The notes under the pieces were generated by a model that saw only the letters and a program-made list of their open reading frames with translations, did no database searches and was not told where the DNA came from. A program made the translations under genes and the position numbers. Source: Garcia nutans (Eukaryota; Streptophyta; Magnoliopsida; Malpighiales; Euphorbiaceae). From it: 64,000 bases of DNA. The stretch lies in assembly GCA_947685225.1 (NCBI GenBank), contig CANTUV010000031.1, positions 66,383,001 through 66,447,000 on the forward strand, written 5' to 3'. The stretch's first letter is position 1. Each line of letters starts with the position of its first letter. Shown here in pieces: positions 45,566 through 57,499 of the stretch.

Positions 45566-46729
45566 GGTTTAAGGTTTTAAGGGAATTAGATTTCACGATT
45601 TTAGGTTTAGAAAGCTTTAGGGTTTAAGGTTTTAAGGGAATTAGATTTCACAGTTTTAGGTTTGGGAGTTGAATTAGGGTTTTAGGATTTTTGAATTAGG
45701 GTTTCGGAGAATGAATTAGTTTTTAGAATTTAGAAAAACAATTGATAATTTTATGAAGTTTTATGAAAATAAACAAAATGATTTAAAGTTTATAGAACCA
45801 AAAAAGATGTTTTTAGGGCTTTTGGAAAGAAACAAAACTTAATTTTAGGGTTTTGAAAATTTGGAAAGCAAATTAAGGTTTTGGGGTTTTGAAGAAACAA
45901 AACTAACAACTTTAAACTTTTTGGACAACAAAGCAACGAATTAAGATTTTTAAACTTTAGAAAAAGTGAATTGAGGTTCTAGGGTTTTTGAATTAAAAGA
46001 AACAATGGGATGATTTAGCTACTGTGAAAAAATAAAAAGAAATTAAGAATTCAAACCTTTTTTCGTAGGTTACACCAAAAATTGCTTCTTGGATGAACAA
46101 TGTTAAAGATAAGCTTTGCTGCCTTTGAATTGCTTGAATTGTTTTTCTGCTCTCTCAAAAAATCAGCTTGATTCAAGGTTTTCCTTCTCAGTTTCGGTCT
46201 CCACTTTCTCCTCCGATTTTTTGATTGATTTTTGTGTTGTTTTTGGCCTTATTTATAGAAGAATTTTAAGGTTAATTCTAATTATTCACGAAACATAATA
46301 TTCATTATGAAAAGGAAACTGAAACCTAATTGTATTAGGTTTTGAAAAATTTGCGTCGGAAAAATTTTGCTGGCAAAAATAAACTGCTGCGGAAAAATTG
46401 CGCTGGAGAAAAAAAACTGTTGTGGAAAAATTGCGCTGGAAAAAAAGCTGCAGCAGCTGGCTGCGGCAACTGTGGGCAAATTGGCTGAGGCCCATTTCGC
46501 CCGCTGGAAACTCCTGCGAGAGAAATGCCCCATGGCCCGATCTGACTTTCGGCGATGATTTTTTCATCGCCGATTTTTCCGTTGCTGATTTTTTTTTATT
46601 TTTGAATTTTTATTCACTTCACCATTTTTTACTAAAATAAATATTAAAATTAATCAAGATACTACAAAAATTATTTTGGACTAACTAAAATATATTGGAC
46701 CGGATTGGGTCAAAAATTAAGGGTCTACA
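45566..46729 (-). repeat. LTR of M2, U3-side part
   Basis: Continues the minus LTR after S and ends on plus with AATTAAGGGTCTACA (LTR start reversed). The GC-rich U3 block is at 46400-46580 and the TATA box at 46250-46257. Confidence 0.9.
46250..46257 (-). promoter_or_regulatory. TATA box of M2's LTR
   Basis: TATAAATA on minus, followed by AGGCCAAAAACAACAC. Confidence 0.6.
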
Positions 46730-47270
46730 GTGGGTACCTCATTAATTAAGTTCTATGTAATTTAAATTGCTTTTATATTTTAGACCAATATAAGGGACAT
46801 GTTTCTACCTTTTGGTTGGTGTCCTATTAGCTTAGGCATGGCTGATGTAAGGGCATGTTTCCATCTTTGGATGGGTGTCCATTTATTTGTTTTGCTTGGA
46901 CATTATTTTGATTTTAATATAACAATGCTTTATTTCAATTATTGTGTGTAATACGGATAATATTGTTATATTTAAGAATTTTATAATATTAAGACCTGTA
47001 AAGGAGGCCAGTTTCAATGAACTGGGAGTTGTGGGGGGTGCTGGGCCATTTCTCACCTTCCCCACACGTACCCAACTTTCTGAACCCATTAGGGGGTTGG
47101 GGATTCCTTAGGAATCGAGTCATCCACCCCTTTCTTTTTCCTAGCCCATCCAAGTGGCGACTCCATTTTCTTCTAACTTAGGTCCGTGTTCTCTAAGGCC
47201 CCGAGCCTAAACAGTACCGAAGTCGCAAGAACCATTCCACCGGGAGTGGGGGTAAAAATCCCCGCTCACA
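46730..47270 (+). repeat. 5' LTR of E, 3' part only
   Basis: Begins at GTGGGTACCTCATTA, mid-LTR, right at M2's LTR start, and ends CTCACA at 47270. The first three quarters of the LTR are missing from the window. Confidence 0.88.
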
Positions 47271-47271
47271 G

Positions 47272-47289
47272 TGGCGACTCCACTGGGGA
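47272..47289 (+). other. Primer binding site of E (tRNA-Arg)
   Basis: TGGCGACTCCACTGGGGA, full match to the tRNA-Arg type site. Confidence 0.9.
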
Positions 47290-48414
47290 TAAGAGAAGTT
47301 AATTCCATTGGTCTTTATATTATTCTATTCTTTCTTATAATGATATTATCCATTGCATCATATTAGATTGCATCATGAGCGTGAGTTAGGATGCCCGTAT
47401 TACCCGTGTTATGTTTTGTAAGGGATACAATACTTTCACTCAAGGTATGGAGATCGAGCATGGCATAACCACTCATAGCCTCGTACTATTTGGTATATAC
47501 TTGCTATGGGAACCTAAGCCTTTTTACCCAAAGACTAAAGCTCATGTAATTGGCCTAGTTACTTTCCTTAGGTTTTACCCCAAATGCATGTTGTTTGACT
47601 ATGGTTAATTTATCTTGGTTTAAATCATGGCTTATTTGGTTTGCTCTTTTCCTAATTAGACCCAAGTACATTTTTAAGCTCAAATAAAATTTTCTTTAAA
47701 ATTCCAAAAGACCAAAGATATTTTCAAAACTTTTCAAAATGGTCTTTGGACATGACCTAAATACTAAGCCCAAAATCCATTTTTTCTAAAATCTTTTTAC
47801 AATGGGCTTAGAAATAAAATTATTTTTTTTCCAACCCTTTCTTACAAAGAGCTTACAAATTATGTAGGTCAATTACGAAATACCAAAAATCAATTGTGAG
47901 CCTAGTTTACACTAAGAATAATTAATCATGGGCTTGTTTTTGGCATGAATCATTAGTTACTTTTTCAAGTGAGAAATTTATATATAATAAACCTCTTAAT
48001 TTAGTTTTAATCCAATGTAGTATAAAAGCTACTATAGTCTGTGGAATGGATTAAAACCTAATTAATGGGAATTATTATGAATTGATTTCCATTTTTGAAA
48101 ATATAATTATTGGTTGAAACGTTCGAGGGAAATATTCAAAAATAAGGTACCCCATGTTGGTATTTTATTAACCATATACCTAGGAAATGAGACTCGCTAT
48201 TCGTGTGTGGATGTTATAAGGTTGGAAGGAACGTCCTATTTGTCCCTCTTTGTTGATTGTTTGTGCATACATGCATACATGCACACATTTTCATCTCATT
48301 AATCCTTTCTGGCTCACAGCCCTGGATTACGACAGTTCAAAAGCTTACGACAATCCAACCTATGCCGGAGATGAAGAATCTAGCAACGACTCAATCACTT
48401 ACTCACAAAAAGTA
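47290..48414 (+). other. Leader of E
   Basis: Homologous to the leaders of B and F. A candidate splice acceptor TTTCTGGCTCACAG (AG 48318-48319) precedes the conserved pre-ATG gag frame. A short frame at 47411-47608 is similar to one in F but not kept in B. Confidence 0.6.
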
Positions 48415-50271
48415 ATGGAGCCCAAACAAATTCAAAGAATGGTGGATGATGCCCTCAATGCCAAGATGGAGGAAATAAAAGAGTCCCTAGCTGAGACCAT
48501 GAAGAACCAATTGACTACAATTTTAGAAAATCATGCCGAAGCATCTGCTAGCACTAAGAAGCCAAAGGACAAAGGGAAGACTAAAGTTGGTGAAGTGGTT
48601 TTTGATGATGAAAAGGTGATCATTGATGATGATAATGATTGGGCTCAATACTACCAAGATCCTCAAAACAAGAAGAAAGAATCGAAGATTGTTGAAAGGT
48701 CAACTATGGAGAAAACTAAAACTTCTGATGTTGAAAAGATGATTGCTGATTTAGAAAAGAAATTTGAGAAGAAATTGAAAGCCAAAGAAATGTCCGAAGT
48801 TGACAAATTATTTGAGCTAGATGAAGATGTTCCATAAAAATTCAAGATGCCATCTTTTGCGAAGTTCGATGGAACCGGAAACCCCCATCTCCATGTGAAG
48901 CAGTATATCACTGCTATGCAGTCTGCTCAAGCTACTAAGGCTCAAACTCTAAGGTACTTTATGCTCTCATTGGACCCTATTGTCAAAATTTGGTTCAATA
49001 CCTTAGATGATGGAATACAAAAGAGTTAGGATCTGCTTTATAAAGCCTTCATCCAACAATATGGATATAATGTCGAGATGGAAGTTACCTTGATGGAAGT
49101 GGAGTCCATTAGGCAAAGGTCGAATGAGAATTTTGTGGATTATGTGAAGAGATGGAGAAACAAGGCCGCTTTGCTCAAGAAGAGGCCCGATGAATCCAAT
49201 CAAATAAGGATGATTGTGAAAGGGGTATTGCCTAGTCTTCGTGAAAGGATGTCTCATACACTCATCCGTGATTTCAAAGTCCTTCTCCAATCTAATTTGC
49301 AAATTGAAGAATGGGAGAGAGAGAAGAACCATTTTTCAACGAGAAGGAGCGAGAAAGGAAACTACCAATCTGGTAGCCAAAGCATGCAAAAGGCGGTAGG
49401 TGTTAAAGCTACTAGCCAAGGAACAAGGAGACAATTTTCAAAAATGGGGAAACCGATGTCTTAGGTTCTCAATAAGCTTTAAAGAAAGGGATTACTACAA
49501 CCCTTAAATCCTCATCCTTTTCCTAATCCTCTCCCACCTAATTTCGACATTAAAGCATTTTGTTAGTTTCATCAAATGCAAGGGTATCACACGGATAGAT
49601 GTGTGAGATTGAGGCATGAAATCCAAAATCTAATTGATAATGGGAAGCTGCTTGTGCCCAATAAGCCAAACACCAAAGACAACTCATTACTGAAGTTCAA
49701 TAGGGTACCACCACTGGCAACCTTCATGATTGGAGGAGGTTTGCATGAAGATTTTGTCACGTCTTCTTTTCAAGATGTGGGTGGAGAAGCAACCAAAGAA
49801 GAAGAGGTATTTGGCAAAATTAAACAAGCTATGGTGGGTAAAGAAGTAGCAATTTGTGTTGTCAATGGGTTTTGGGATTCAAGCGATAGTGATGATGATC
49901 TTGTATCCAAGAAGGAGAAATGGATTTGGTCCGAGCCCGAAGAAGATGAAGTAATGAACACTAGATCCAGTAAGCCTTATGCAAGGCCACCACCTAAGGA
50001 GGTAGAAACTAATAAGGGAAAGGAAGCCAAAGTAGGAAATAGAGAAGAGGAAGATGATGATGTGCTCAAGCAATTGAAAAGAACCCAAGCAAGTGTTAGC
50101 ATTTGGGACTTATTAGCTACTTCTAAAAAGCATCGAGAAACTATGGCCAAAGCCTTAGATAGCATGCCAATTTCTACCTCCACAACACCGGAGGATCTGA
50201 TCAACTTCATAAAAATTGGAGGGGTAATGAAATGTGAAGAGGTTCAAGAGAAGAGTGAAGTTAATATGTGA
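48415..50271 (+). pseudogene. gag: gag of E
   Basis: Full-length-type Gag, start at the ATG before EPKQIQRMVDDALNAKMEE. Parts in order: IDDDNDWAQYYQD; EKMIADLEKKFEKKLKAKE; a stop at 48835-48837; MPSFAKFDG; a stop in QKS*DLLYKAF; NENFVDYVKRWRNKAALL; stops in KPMS*VLNKL and further on. The knuckle is ruined: FC*FHQMQGYHTDRC has a stop after the first Cys and one His replaced by Tyr. The acidic linker (SSDSDDDLVSKKEKW) is intact, and the frame ends at TGA 50269-50271, where relatives read Gly (EVNMGAVSF). Confidence 0.87.
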
Positions 50272-50640
50272 GCGGTTTCTTTCTCGAATGCGGATTTACC
50301 GAAGGAGGGAAGAGACCACATACGCCCTCTCTTTATCAAAATAGAAATCAAAGGGAAAAGGACTCCATGTGTGATGGTCGATGATGGGTCGGCTATAAAA
50401 GTGCATCCACTTAGAATATTGTCAAAGCTAGCCATGTCAACAAGGGATCTAGACCCGACCGAGGTGACCATTCGGGCTTATGACAACACTAAGAGACACG
50501 CCGAAGGAACTTTTAAAGCCGCTGTCAAGGTTGGTCCAATTGAATCTATTGTTGAATTTGTTATTTTGGACATACCTGTTACCTTTGCCTTACTCTTGGG
50601 ATGACCATGGTTTCATCCTCTTGGTGGAGTTCCCCTTCAT
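50272..50640 (+). pseudogene. pol: Protease region of E
   Basis: VMVDDGSAIKVHPLRIL gives the active-site motif. The second signature reads LLLG*PW: CGA has become TGA near 50603. A loss of seven bases follows (GGAGTTCCCCTTCATC), shifting the frame. Confidence 0.8.
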
Positions 50641-50649
50641 CAAAAAATC

Positions 50650-52010
50650 ATGTTCCCTGACGGAGATGAAATAGTGGTCATCGAAGCTGAAGATAATGAG
50701 ATTGTTAATGCTCTAATGATTGAGAGGCCTCTCAATGGTTTCCAAGTAGCTGCAATTTCTGATGATGAAGTAGTGGACTCCAAAGTGTTGAATATGATGA
50801 AGAGCGTGAACTACCTTCCCGGAGCTGGTCTTGGAAAGGGTAAAGCTGGTTTGGGATATGATGAAGCCAACAATGCCCAACCAAAGAAGAATGAGAAGAT
50901 GAACTTCCCACCACTTGAAGAAATCTTTGTCAAAGCTCCAGATATGGGACCACTCCAAGGAAAGCCCGAGCCAATCATGTTCATAGGAAAGTTGATCCCG
51001 AGTTTTGAAATTTTTGCAGATGTTGCCGAGCTAGTGGAGCAAGTGAAGAAAGAGCTCACCCTGCCAGCCAACAAAGAATCCAATCTAAAAGAGAAGAAGG
51101 AAGCTATCCTGAAAGCCGAGAAGACTCCGGAGGAGATTGCTACCCTGGTTGAAGAAAAGTTTGAAGACATTCTGCCTTATGATCTTGAAAACAATGTTAA
51201 TTTGTCTGCTTTGTATGAGGATGATATGTTTTCTTTTCCAAAATGAATGAAATAAAGTCTGATTTTGCTTACTTGTGTGATGTTTCTCCTGATGGTTACA
51301 TACATTCAAATAGCAGCTATATGAGCATCTTTAATATTAATTCTGTTAACACACAATCATTTAATTTGGGAACAATTGAAAATTGTAAGAACATTAGCAT
51401 AGCATCCGACCTTACTCCTGATGAGAGAGAGAGAGATTTGAAAAATATTGAAAAAATATGAAGAAGTGTTTGCTTGGTCTTTTGAGGATATACCTGGAAT
51501 TGATCGAGACATAGCCAAACATCATATTCCTACTTACACTCACATGAAACCTGTCAAACAAAAGCTTAGGTGATTAAGACCTGAGTGGGCTGAATTGGTT
51601 AAGGAAGAGGTCACTAAACAAATACAAGTGAAGTTCCTTGAAGTGATAGAATATCTAGATTGGCTAGCCAACATAGTACCCGTGCCAAAGAAAGATGGAA
51701 GAATAAGGGTATGTGTGGACTATAGATATTTGAACAAGGCTTCCCCTAAAGATGATTTTCCTTTACCTCATATAGATGTTCTCATTGATAATGCAACCTC
51801 TAGTGTGCTACATTCGTTTGTAGATGGATTTTCCGGATACAACCAAGTGTTAATGGCCCAAGAGGATAAAGTCAAAACTGCTTTCATTACTACATGGGGT
51901 ATATTTTGTTATAGGGTGATGCCATTCGGCTTAAAGAAGGCTGGGAAACCTACCAAAGGATGGCCACCACACTATTTCATGACATGATGCACAAAGAAGT
52001 TGAAGTATAC
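50650..52010 (+). pseudogene. pol: G-patch and truncated RT of E
   Basis: The G-patch is shortened: GAGLGKGKAG joins directly to LGYDEANN, an in-frame loss of 45 bases compared with B and F. Then the acidic linker, frameshifts near 51230 and 51435 (an extra GA in a GAGAGA run), and RT blocks VPKKDGRIRVCVDYRYLNKA, HSFVDGFSGYNQV and YRVMPFGLKKAG. A frameshift near 51942 follows. The sequence ends at GAAGTATAC, in the Tyr codon of the YVDD catalytic box, where LTR X begins. Confidence 0.87.
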
Positions 52011-52518
52011 TGTAGACCCTTAATTGTTGACCCAGTCCGGTCTAATATATTTTATTTAGTCCAAAATAATTTGTGTTATATTAATTAAATAATATTTGTT
52101 TTAGCATTTATTTTTCATATTTTTTAAATTATTTTAATAATAAAAAATAAAAATAATAAACAAATAAATAAAAATAAAAATAAAAATCGGAGACGAAAAA
52201 ATCGGTGACGAATTTTTTCGTCGCCGAAAAATAGTGTTGGACGAAATGGCTTTGCCATTTCTCTCGCAGGAAAATCCTGCGAGTGAAATGTCCAAGACCA
52301 TTTTGCCCATAAGAAAATCCTACGGGCGAAATGGCCCGTAGCCCGCCAACATGCACCCGCTTGCCAGTTTTCTCCCGTAGCTCCCGCAGCAGTTTTTTTC
52401 ACCAGCAAAATTTTTCCGACGTAATTTTTTTCGAAACCAAATTCTATTTGGTTTTGGTTTCCTTTTCCTAATTAATGATAGTTTTCATAAACAAATTGAA
52501 TTAATCATCTAAATTTCC

Positions 52519-52526
52519 TATAAATA
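52519..52526 (+). promoter_or_regulatory. TATA box of LTR X
   Basis: TATAAATA followed by AGACTAAAAAGGACA. Confidence 0.6.
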
Positions 52527-53353
52527 AGACTAAAAAGGACATAGAAAAAAAAAACTTAGGAGGAATTTTTAGAGGAGGATCGGACTGTATTTGGAAAAAA
52601 AACTTTGGATTTATACTTGAACTGTGGAACTTTAGATTTGAGAGGGATAAGCAAGAAAGCAATCAAGCCATCAAAGGCAGCAATCTTGCCTTTGTCTTTG
52701 TTCATCCAAAAAATAATTTTTGGTGGAACCAACGAATGGAGGTTTGAATTTCTAATTTCTTTATTTATTTTTCTTTACAGTAGCTTCATCACTCAAAATT
52801 GAAAATTGTTTCTTTTGTTTCTTTAAAACCTTAAGACCCTAAATTGATTCTTCTATTTCCAAAAACCCTAAAAAATACTTTCTGTTTCCAAGAACCTTAA
52901 GAACCCTAAAAATACTTTTCTATTTCTTCTAAACCCTAAAAACCCTAAATTTATTTCTTTAATGTCCAAAAGACCTTAATTCGTTACTTTTCTGTTTGCA
53001 AAAACCTTAAACCGTTTTGCTTATTTCCAAGAACTTTATAAAACTCTAAACTGTTTTCACAAATCTTAAAACCAAACATTTTTTCCAAGACACCAAAAAT
53101 CCTAAATCATTTTACTAATTCCCAAAACCCTAATCTCTATTCTAAAAGTCAGTAGCCTTATTTTTTTTAAGCATCAAAAGCTTTAACCCTAATTAATCCC
53201 TCTTTCCAAAATCACACAGTAATCATTATTCTTTTAAAAAAATAACATTAGTTTCTTCCAATTTCAAAACCCTATTTTCTAAATCTTAAACCTTAAAATC
53301 TTAATTTTCAACATCGAAACCTACAATCCTAAAAGCCAGTTTTCAAAATCTTC

Positions 53354-53449
53354 AGGGTCTAGGCCCCGACCCCGACCCTGCAAGGGGTGCTGCCCCCTTG
53401 ACCCCCGCCCGTTAACCGGCTAGCAGGACCGCCGTGTGGGCTCGGGTCA
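53354..53449. other. GC-rich island within LTR X
   Basis: About 95 bases of GC-rich sequence in an AT-rich LTR, absent from the other LTR copies at this position. It contains a perfect 7-bp hairpin CAAGGGG-tgctgc-CCCCTTG (53381-53400), flanked by CCCCGACCCCGACCC and CCCCCGCCCG. Likely a foreign insert; origin not recognised. Confidence 0.6.
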
Positions 53450-54173
53450 ATATTTATTTATGTATTATAATCTTTATGTTTAACTTCCTTTATTATGATT
53501 ATTCAAAATACAAATCTAAACCCTAGTTTGATTCATTAAAACCTTAATCCATTTCAATTCTCTTAAAACTTACAGTAGCCTAAACCAATAAATTCCAAAA
53601 CCCTAAATATTAAATAAAGCATCTTAAATAGAAACAGTAGCCCTAATTTGTATCTTTACTTTCTTTATTTATTTTAAGATTTAATTATGTAGTTTATTAT
53701 ATGCTTTGATTTATTTAAGTTTAATGCTTGATTTACTTAATTTATCATGGATGAATGCATATTATATATGTTGATTGATGTTTAATATCTTTGATGAATG
53801 ATTTATTTATGATGAATTGTTATTTACCTTTAACGATTTATTTTGATTTCTAAATATTGTAAGAGGTATGTTTCCACTTTGTGGGTACCTCATTAGTTAA
53901 ATATCATGTAATTTAAATTGCTTTTATATTTTAGACCAATATAAAGGATATGTTTCTACCTTATGGTGGGTGTCCTATTTAGCTTAGACACGGATGATGT
54001 AAGGACATGTTTCCATCTTCGGATGGGTGTCTATTTATTTGCTTTGTTTGGAAAATTCTTTGATTTTATTATAACGATGCTTTATTTCAATTGTTGCGTG
54101 TAATATGGATAATATTGTTATACTTAAGAATTCTATAATATTAAGACCTGTAAAGGAGGCCGGTTCCAATGAA

Positions 54174-54178
54174 CCAGA
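54174..54178 (+). repeat. Putative left target-site duplication of F
   Basis: CCAGA before F's LTR; the right copy lies outside the window. Confidence 0.5.
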
Positions 54179-56386
54179 TGTAGACCCTTAATTTTTGACC
54201 CAGTCCAATCCAAAATAATTTATGTTGTCTAATATATTTTAATTGGTCCAAAATAATTTTTGTTATCTTAATTAAATAATTTTGCTTTAGTATCTAATTT
54301 TTATTAATAAAAAATAAACAAATAAACAAATAAAAATAAAAATAAAAATCGGCGACGGAAAAATCTGCGATGAAAAAATTGTCGTCGAAAGTCAGCAGGC
54401 CCGTGGGCATTTCGTGCGCAGGAGTTTCCTGTGGGCCAATTTTTCTGCGCAGGAATTTCCTGCGGGCGAAATGGCCAGCAGACCTGCTTCGCCTGCAGCC
54501 AGCTGCGACAGCTTTTTCGCCAGTGCAATTTTTCCTGCGGCAAATTTTTTCGCCAGCAAAATTTTTCCGACGCAAATTTTTCGAAACCTAATGCAATTAG
54601 GTTTCACTTTCCTTTTCTTAATAAATAATGTATGCCGTTAGCAACTAGGAAAAACCACAAAAAAAACTTCTATAAATAAGCATGATTACAACACAAAAAG
54701 GGAGGAGAAATTTTGGACGAAATTGAGAGTTTGAAACCAAATCTGTGAAGGAAAGCAGTGAAATCAAATCTGACCTTTTGAGAAACAAAGAAGCAAAGCA
54801 TCAACAAATGATCAAAGGCAGTAATTGCCTTTGTTTTTGTTCATCCAAGAAGAATTATTTTTGGAAGAACCATCAAAAGGAGGTATGTATTAATTGTTAT
54901 TTTTTTAACAGTAGTCAAAACTATGAAATTGTGTTTTTTAATTCAAAAACCTAGAACCCTAAGTCCCTTTGTTTAAAGCTTAAAAAAAACCTTAAATTGT
55001 TGCTTTATTTCCTAAAAAGTTTAAAGTTATTAGTTTTATTTTTTTAAAACCCCAAAACAAAAATTTGCTTTCCAAGTTTTCAAAAACCAAAATTAAGTTA
55101 TGTTTATTTCCAAAAGCTCCAAAAACATCTTTTCTATTTATAAAAACTTTAATTCATTTGGTTTACTTTCATAAACTTCATAAAATTATCAAATTGATTT
55201 TCAAATTCTAAAATTTAACTCATTAACCGAAACCCTAATCCAAAAATCCTAAAACCCTAATTTAATTACAAAAACCAAAATAATGAACCCTAACCCTCCT
55301 TAAAACCTAAATCCTAATTTTTATAAATCCTAATTCTTTAAAACTTTAAAACCATATTTAGACACAGTAAGCTTAAATACCCTAACTCAATGAATAGCCA
55401 TAAATCACAAATCAAAGTATTTTAAAGTGTTCAAACCCTAGTTTCATGGTTTCACCATCCAAACAGTAATTTGATTAATCAAAGAGTCTTACCAACCTTT
55501 TAAACCATAAAATCCTCAAGTTATTTTAATTCTTTTAAAGTCACAGTAGCCAAATTCTATTAATTCCAAAACCTTAAACACATGAAATAAAGAGCCCTAA
55601 ATGGAAAAGTAGCTATAATTGGACTTTTATTTGCTTTATTTAATTCTATATTTGATTATGCTTTGATTTATTTCTTATGCTTTAATTTATTTAAATTCAA
55701 TGCTTGGTTTATTTTATTTATCATGGATGGATGTTTACTTTTTATTGATATTTAGTACCTTTGATGAATGATTTATTTATTATGAATGGTTATTTACATT
55801 TATCAACTTATTTAGATTTCCAAATGTTGTAAGAGGTATGCTTCCACGTGGTGGGTACCTCATTAGTTAAGTGTCATATAATTTAAATTGCTTTTCTATT
55901 TTAGAACCAATGTAAAGGACATGTTTCTACCTTTCGGTGGGTGTCCTATTTAGGCATGTGATGTAAGGACATGTTTCCATCTTCGGATGGGTGTCCATTT
56001 ATTTGTTTTGCTTGGACATTACTTTGATTTTAATATAATGATGCTTTCTTTTAATTATTGTGTGTAATATGGATAATCTTTTTATACTTAAGAATTTTAT
56101 AATATTAAGACTTGTAAAGGAGGCTGGTTCCAATGAACCGGGCATTGTGGGGGTGCTGGGCCATTTCTCACCTTCCCCACATGTACCCAACTTTTCAAAC
56201 CCATTAGGGGGTTGGGGATTCCTTAGGAATCGAGTCATCCACCCCTTTTTTTTTTCCCGGCACGTCCGGGTGACAACTCCATTTTCTCTGGACTTAGGTC
56301 CGTGTTCGCTAAGGCCCTGAGCCTAAACAGTGCCGAAGTCGCAAGAACCATTCCACCAGGAGTGGGGGCAAAAATCCCCGCTCACA
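54179..56386 (+). repeat. 5' LTR of F
   Basis: TGTAGACCC to CTCACA, 2208 bp. GC-rich U3 block 54345-54560, TATA box, AGGTATG possible donor at 54881-54887, and AAACCCTAA motifs 55225-55300. Confidence 0.93.
54671..54678 (+). promoter_or_regulatory. TATA box of F's LTR
   Basis: TATAAATA followed by AGCATGATTACAACACA. Confidence 0.65.
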
Positions 56387-56387
56387 G

Positions 56388-56405
56388 TGGTGACTCCACT
56401 GGGGA
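56388..56405 (+). other. Primer binding site of F (tRNA-Arg)
   Basis: TGGTGACTCCACTGGGGA, one mismatch (C to T at position 4) to the tRNA-Arg type site. Confidence 0.85.
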
Positions 56406-57499
56406 TAAGAGAAGTTGATTCCATTGGTCTTTATATTATTCTATTCTTTCTTATAATGATATTATCCATTGCATCATATTAGATTACATTGTGTGTGTGA
56501 GTTTGGACTCCCGTGATACCCGTGTTGTGTTATGTAAGGGATACCATACTTTCATTCAATGTATAGAGATCGAGCATGGCATAACCACTCATAGCCTCGT
56601 ACCATTTGGTATATACTTGCTATGGGAACCTAAGCCTTTTAATCCAAAGACTAAAGCTCATGTAATTGGCCTAGTTACTTTCCTTAGGTTTTACCCCAAA
56701 TGCATGTTGTTTGACTATGGTTAGTTTATCTTAGTCTAAAATATGGCTTATTTGGTTTGTTCTTTTTCTAATATGACCTAAGTATATTGTGAGCTCAAAG
56801 TCCAAAAGACCAAAGCTATTTTCACATGGAGATGGTCTTTTCTTTGGCCCATGGCCCAAATACTAAGCCCAAAATCCATTTTTCTAAAATCTTTTACAAT
56901 GGGCTTAGAAACAAAACTATTTTCATCCAACCTTTTCTTACAAAGAGCTTGCAAATTATTTAGGTCAATTATGAAATACCAAAAATCAATTGTGGGCCTA
57001 GTTTACAATAAGAATAAATTAACCATGGGCTTGTTTTGGCATGAATCATTAGTTACCTTTTTCAAGTGAGAAATCTATCTATAATAAACCTCTTAATTTA
57101 GTTTTAATCCAATATAGCTTAAAGCTACTTTAGTTGGTTGAATGGATTAAAACTTAATTAATGGGAATTATCATGGATGGATTTCCATTTTTGAAAATAT
57201 AACTATTGGTATTATTCGAAAACAAGATACCCCATGTTGGTATTTTGTTAACCACATACCCAGGAAAAGAGGCTCGCCATTCGTGTGTGGATGTTATAAG
57301 GTTGGAAGAAACGTCCTATTCATCCTTGTTTGTATATTGTTTGTGCATACATGCATACATGCATACATTTGTATCTCATATTATTGGTCCTCTCTGGCTC
57401 ACAGCCCTGGATTATGAAAGTTCAAAAGAATACAACAATCCGACCTATGCTGGAGATGAAGTATTTAGCAACGACTCAATCACTTGCTCACCAAAAGCA
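56406..57499 (+). other. Leader of F
   Basis: Homologous to B and E leaders. Candidate splice acceptor TCTCTGGCTCACAG (AG 57403-57404). A 77-codon frame at 56491-56724 is similar to one in E. Confidence 0.6.

Larger units (their letters stand above)
42231..46729 (-). mobile_element. M2: 5' LTR, PBS and leader stub of a minus-strand TAT element
   Basis: LTR 46729 to 42341 (minus), then PBS and about 90 bases of leader (ATTATCCATTGCATCATATTAGA) ending at 42231. The rest of the element is absent. The leader stub joins A's truncated tail, so a deletion removed A's 3' end and most of M2's leader. U3 belongs to the common subfamily, unlike M1's. The LTR is interrupted by solo LTR S. Confidence 0.75.
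46730..52010 (+). mobile_element. E: TAT-type element, truncated at both visible ends
   Basis: LTR remnant, PBS (47272-47289), leader, gag, protease, G-patch and RT. RT is cut at 52010 by LTR X. The left end abuts M2. Coding parts carry many stops and frameshifts. Confidence 0.88.
52011..54178 (+). repeat. X: TAT LTR inserted in E's RT, 3' end beyond F
   Basis: Starts TGTAGACCC at 52011 and follows the LTR through AAGGAGGCCGGTTCCAATGAACC, about 250 bases short of its end, where F begins. It has a TATA box at 52519-52526, a U3 palindromic block (52190-52380), and an unusual GC-rich insertion at 53354-53449. Whether it is a solo LTR or a whole element cannot be told from this window. Confidence 0.88.

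Noticed and set aside
963..46729. M1 plus M2 as one 46-kb element
   Set aside because: LTR U3 regions do not match and outer flanks lack a target-site duplication.
56491..56724. Leader gene (ORF1) upstream of gag in F
   Set aside because: Similar frame in E, but B has indels that break it; conservation is at DNA level of the whole leader, so coding is unproven.
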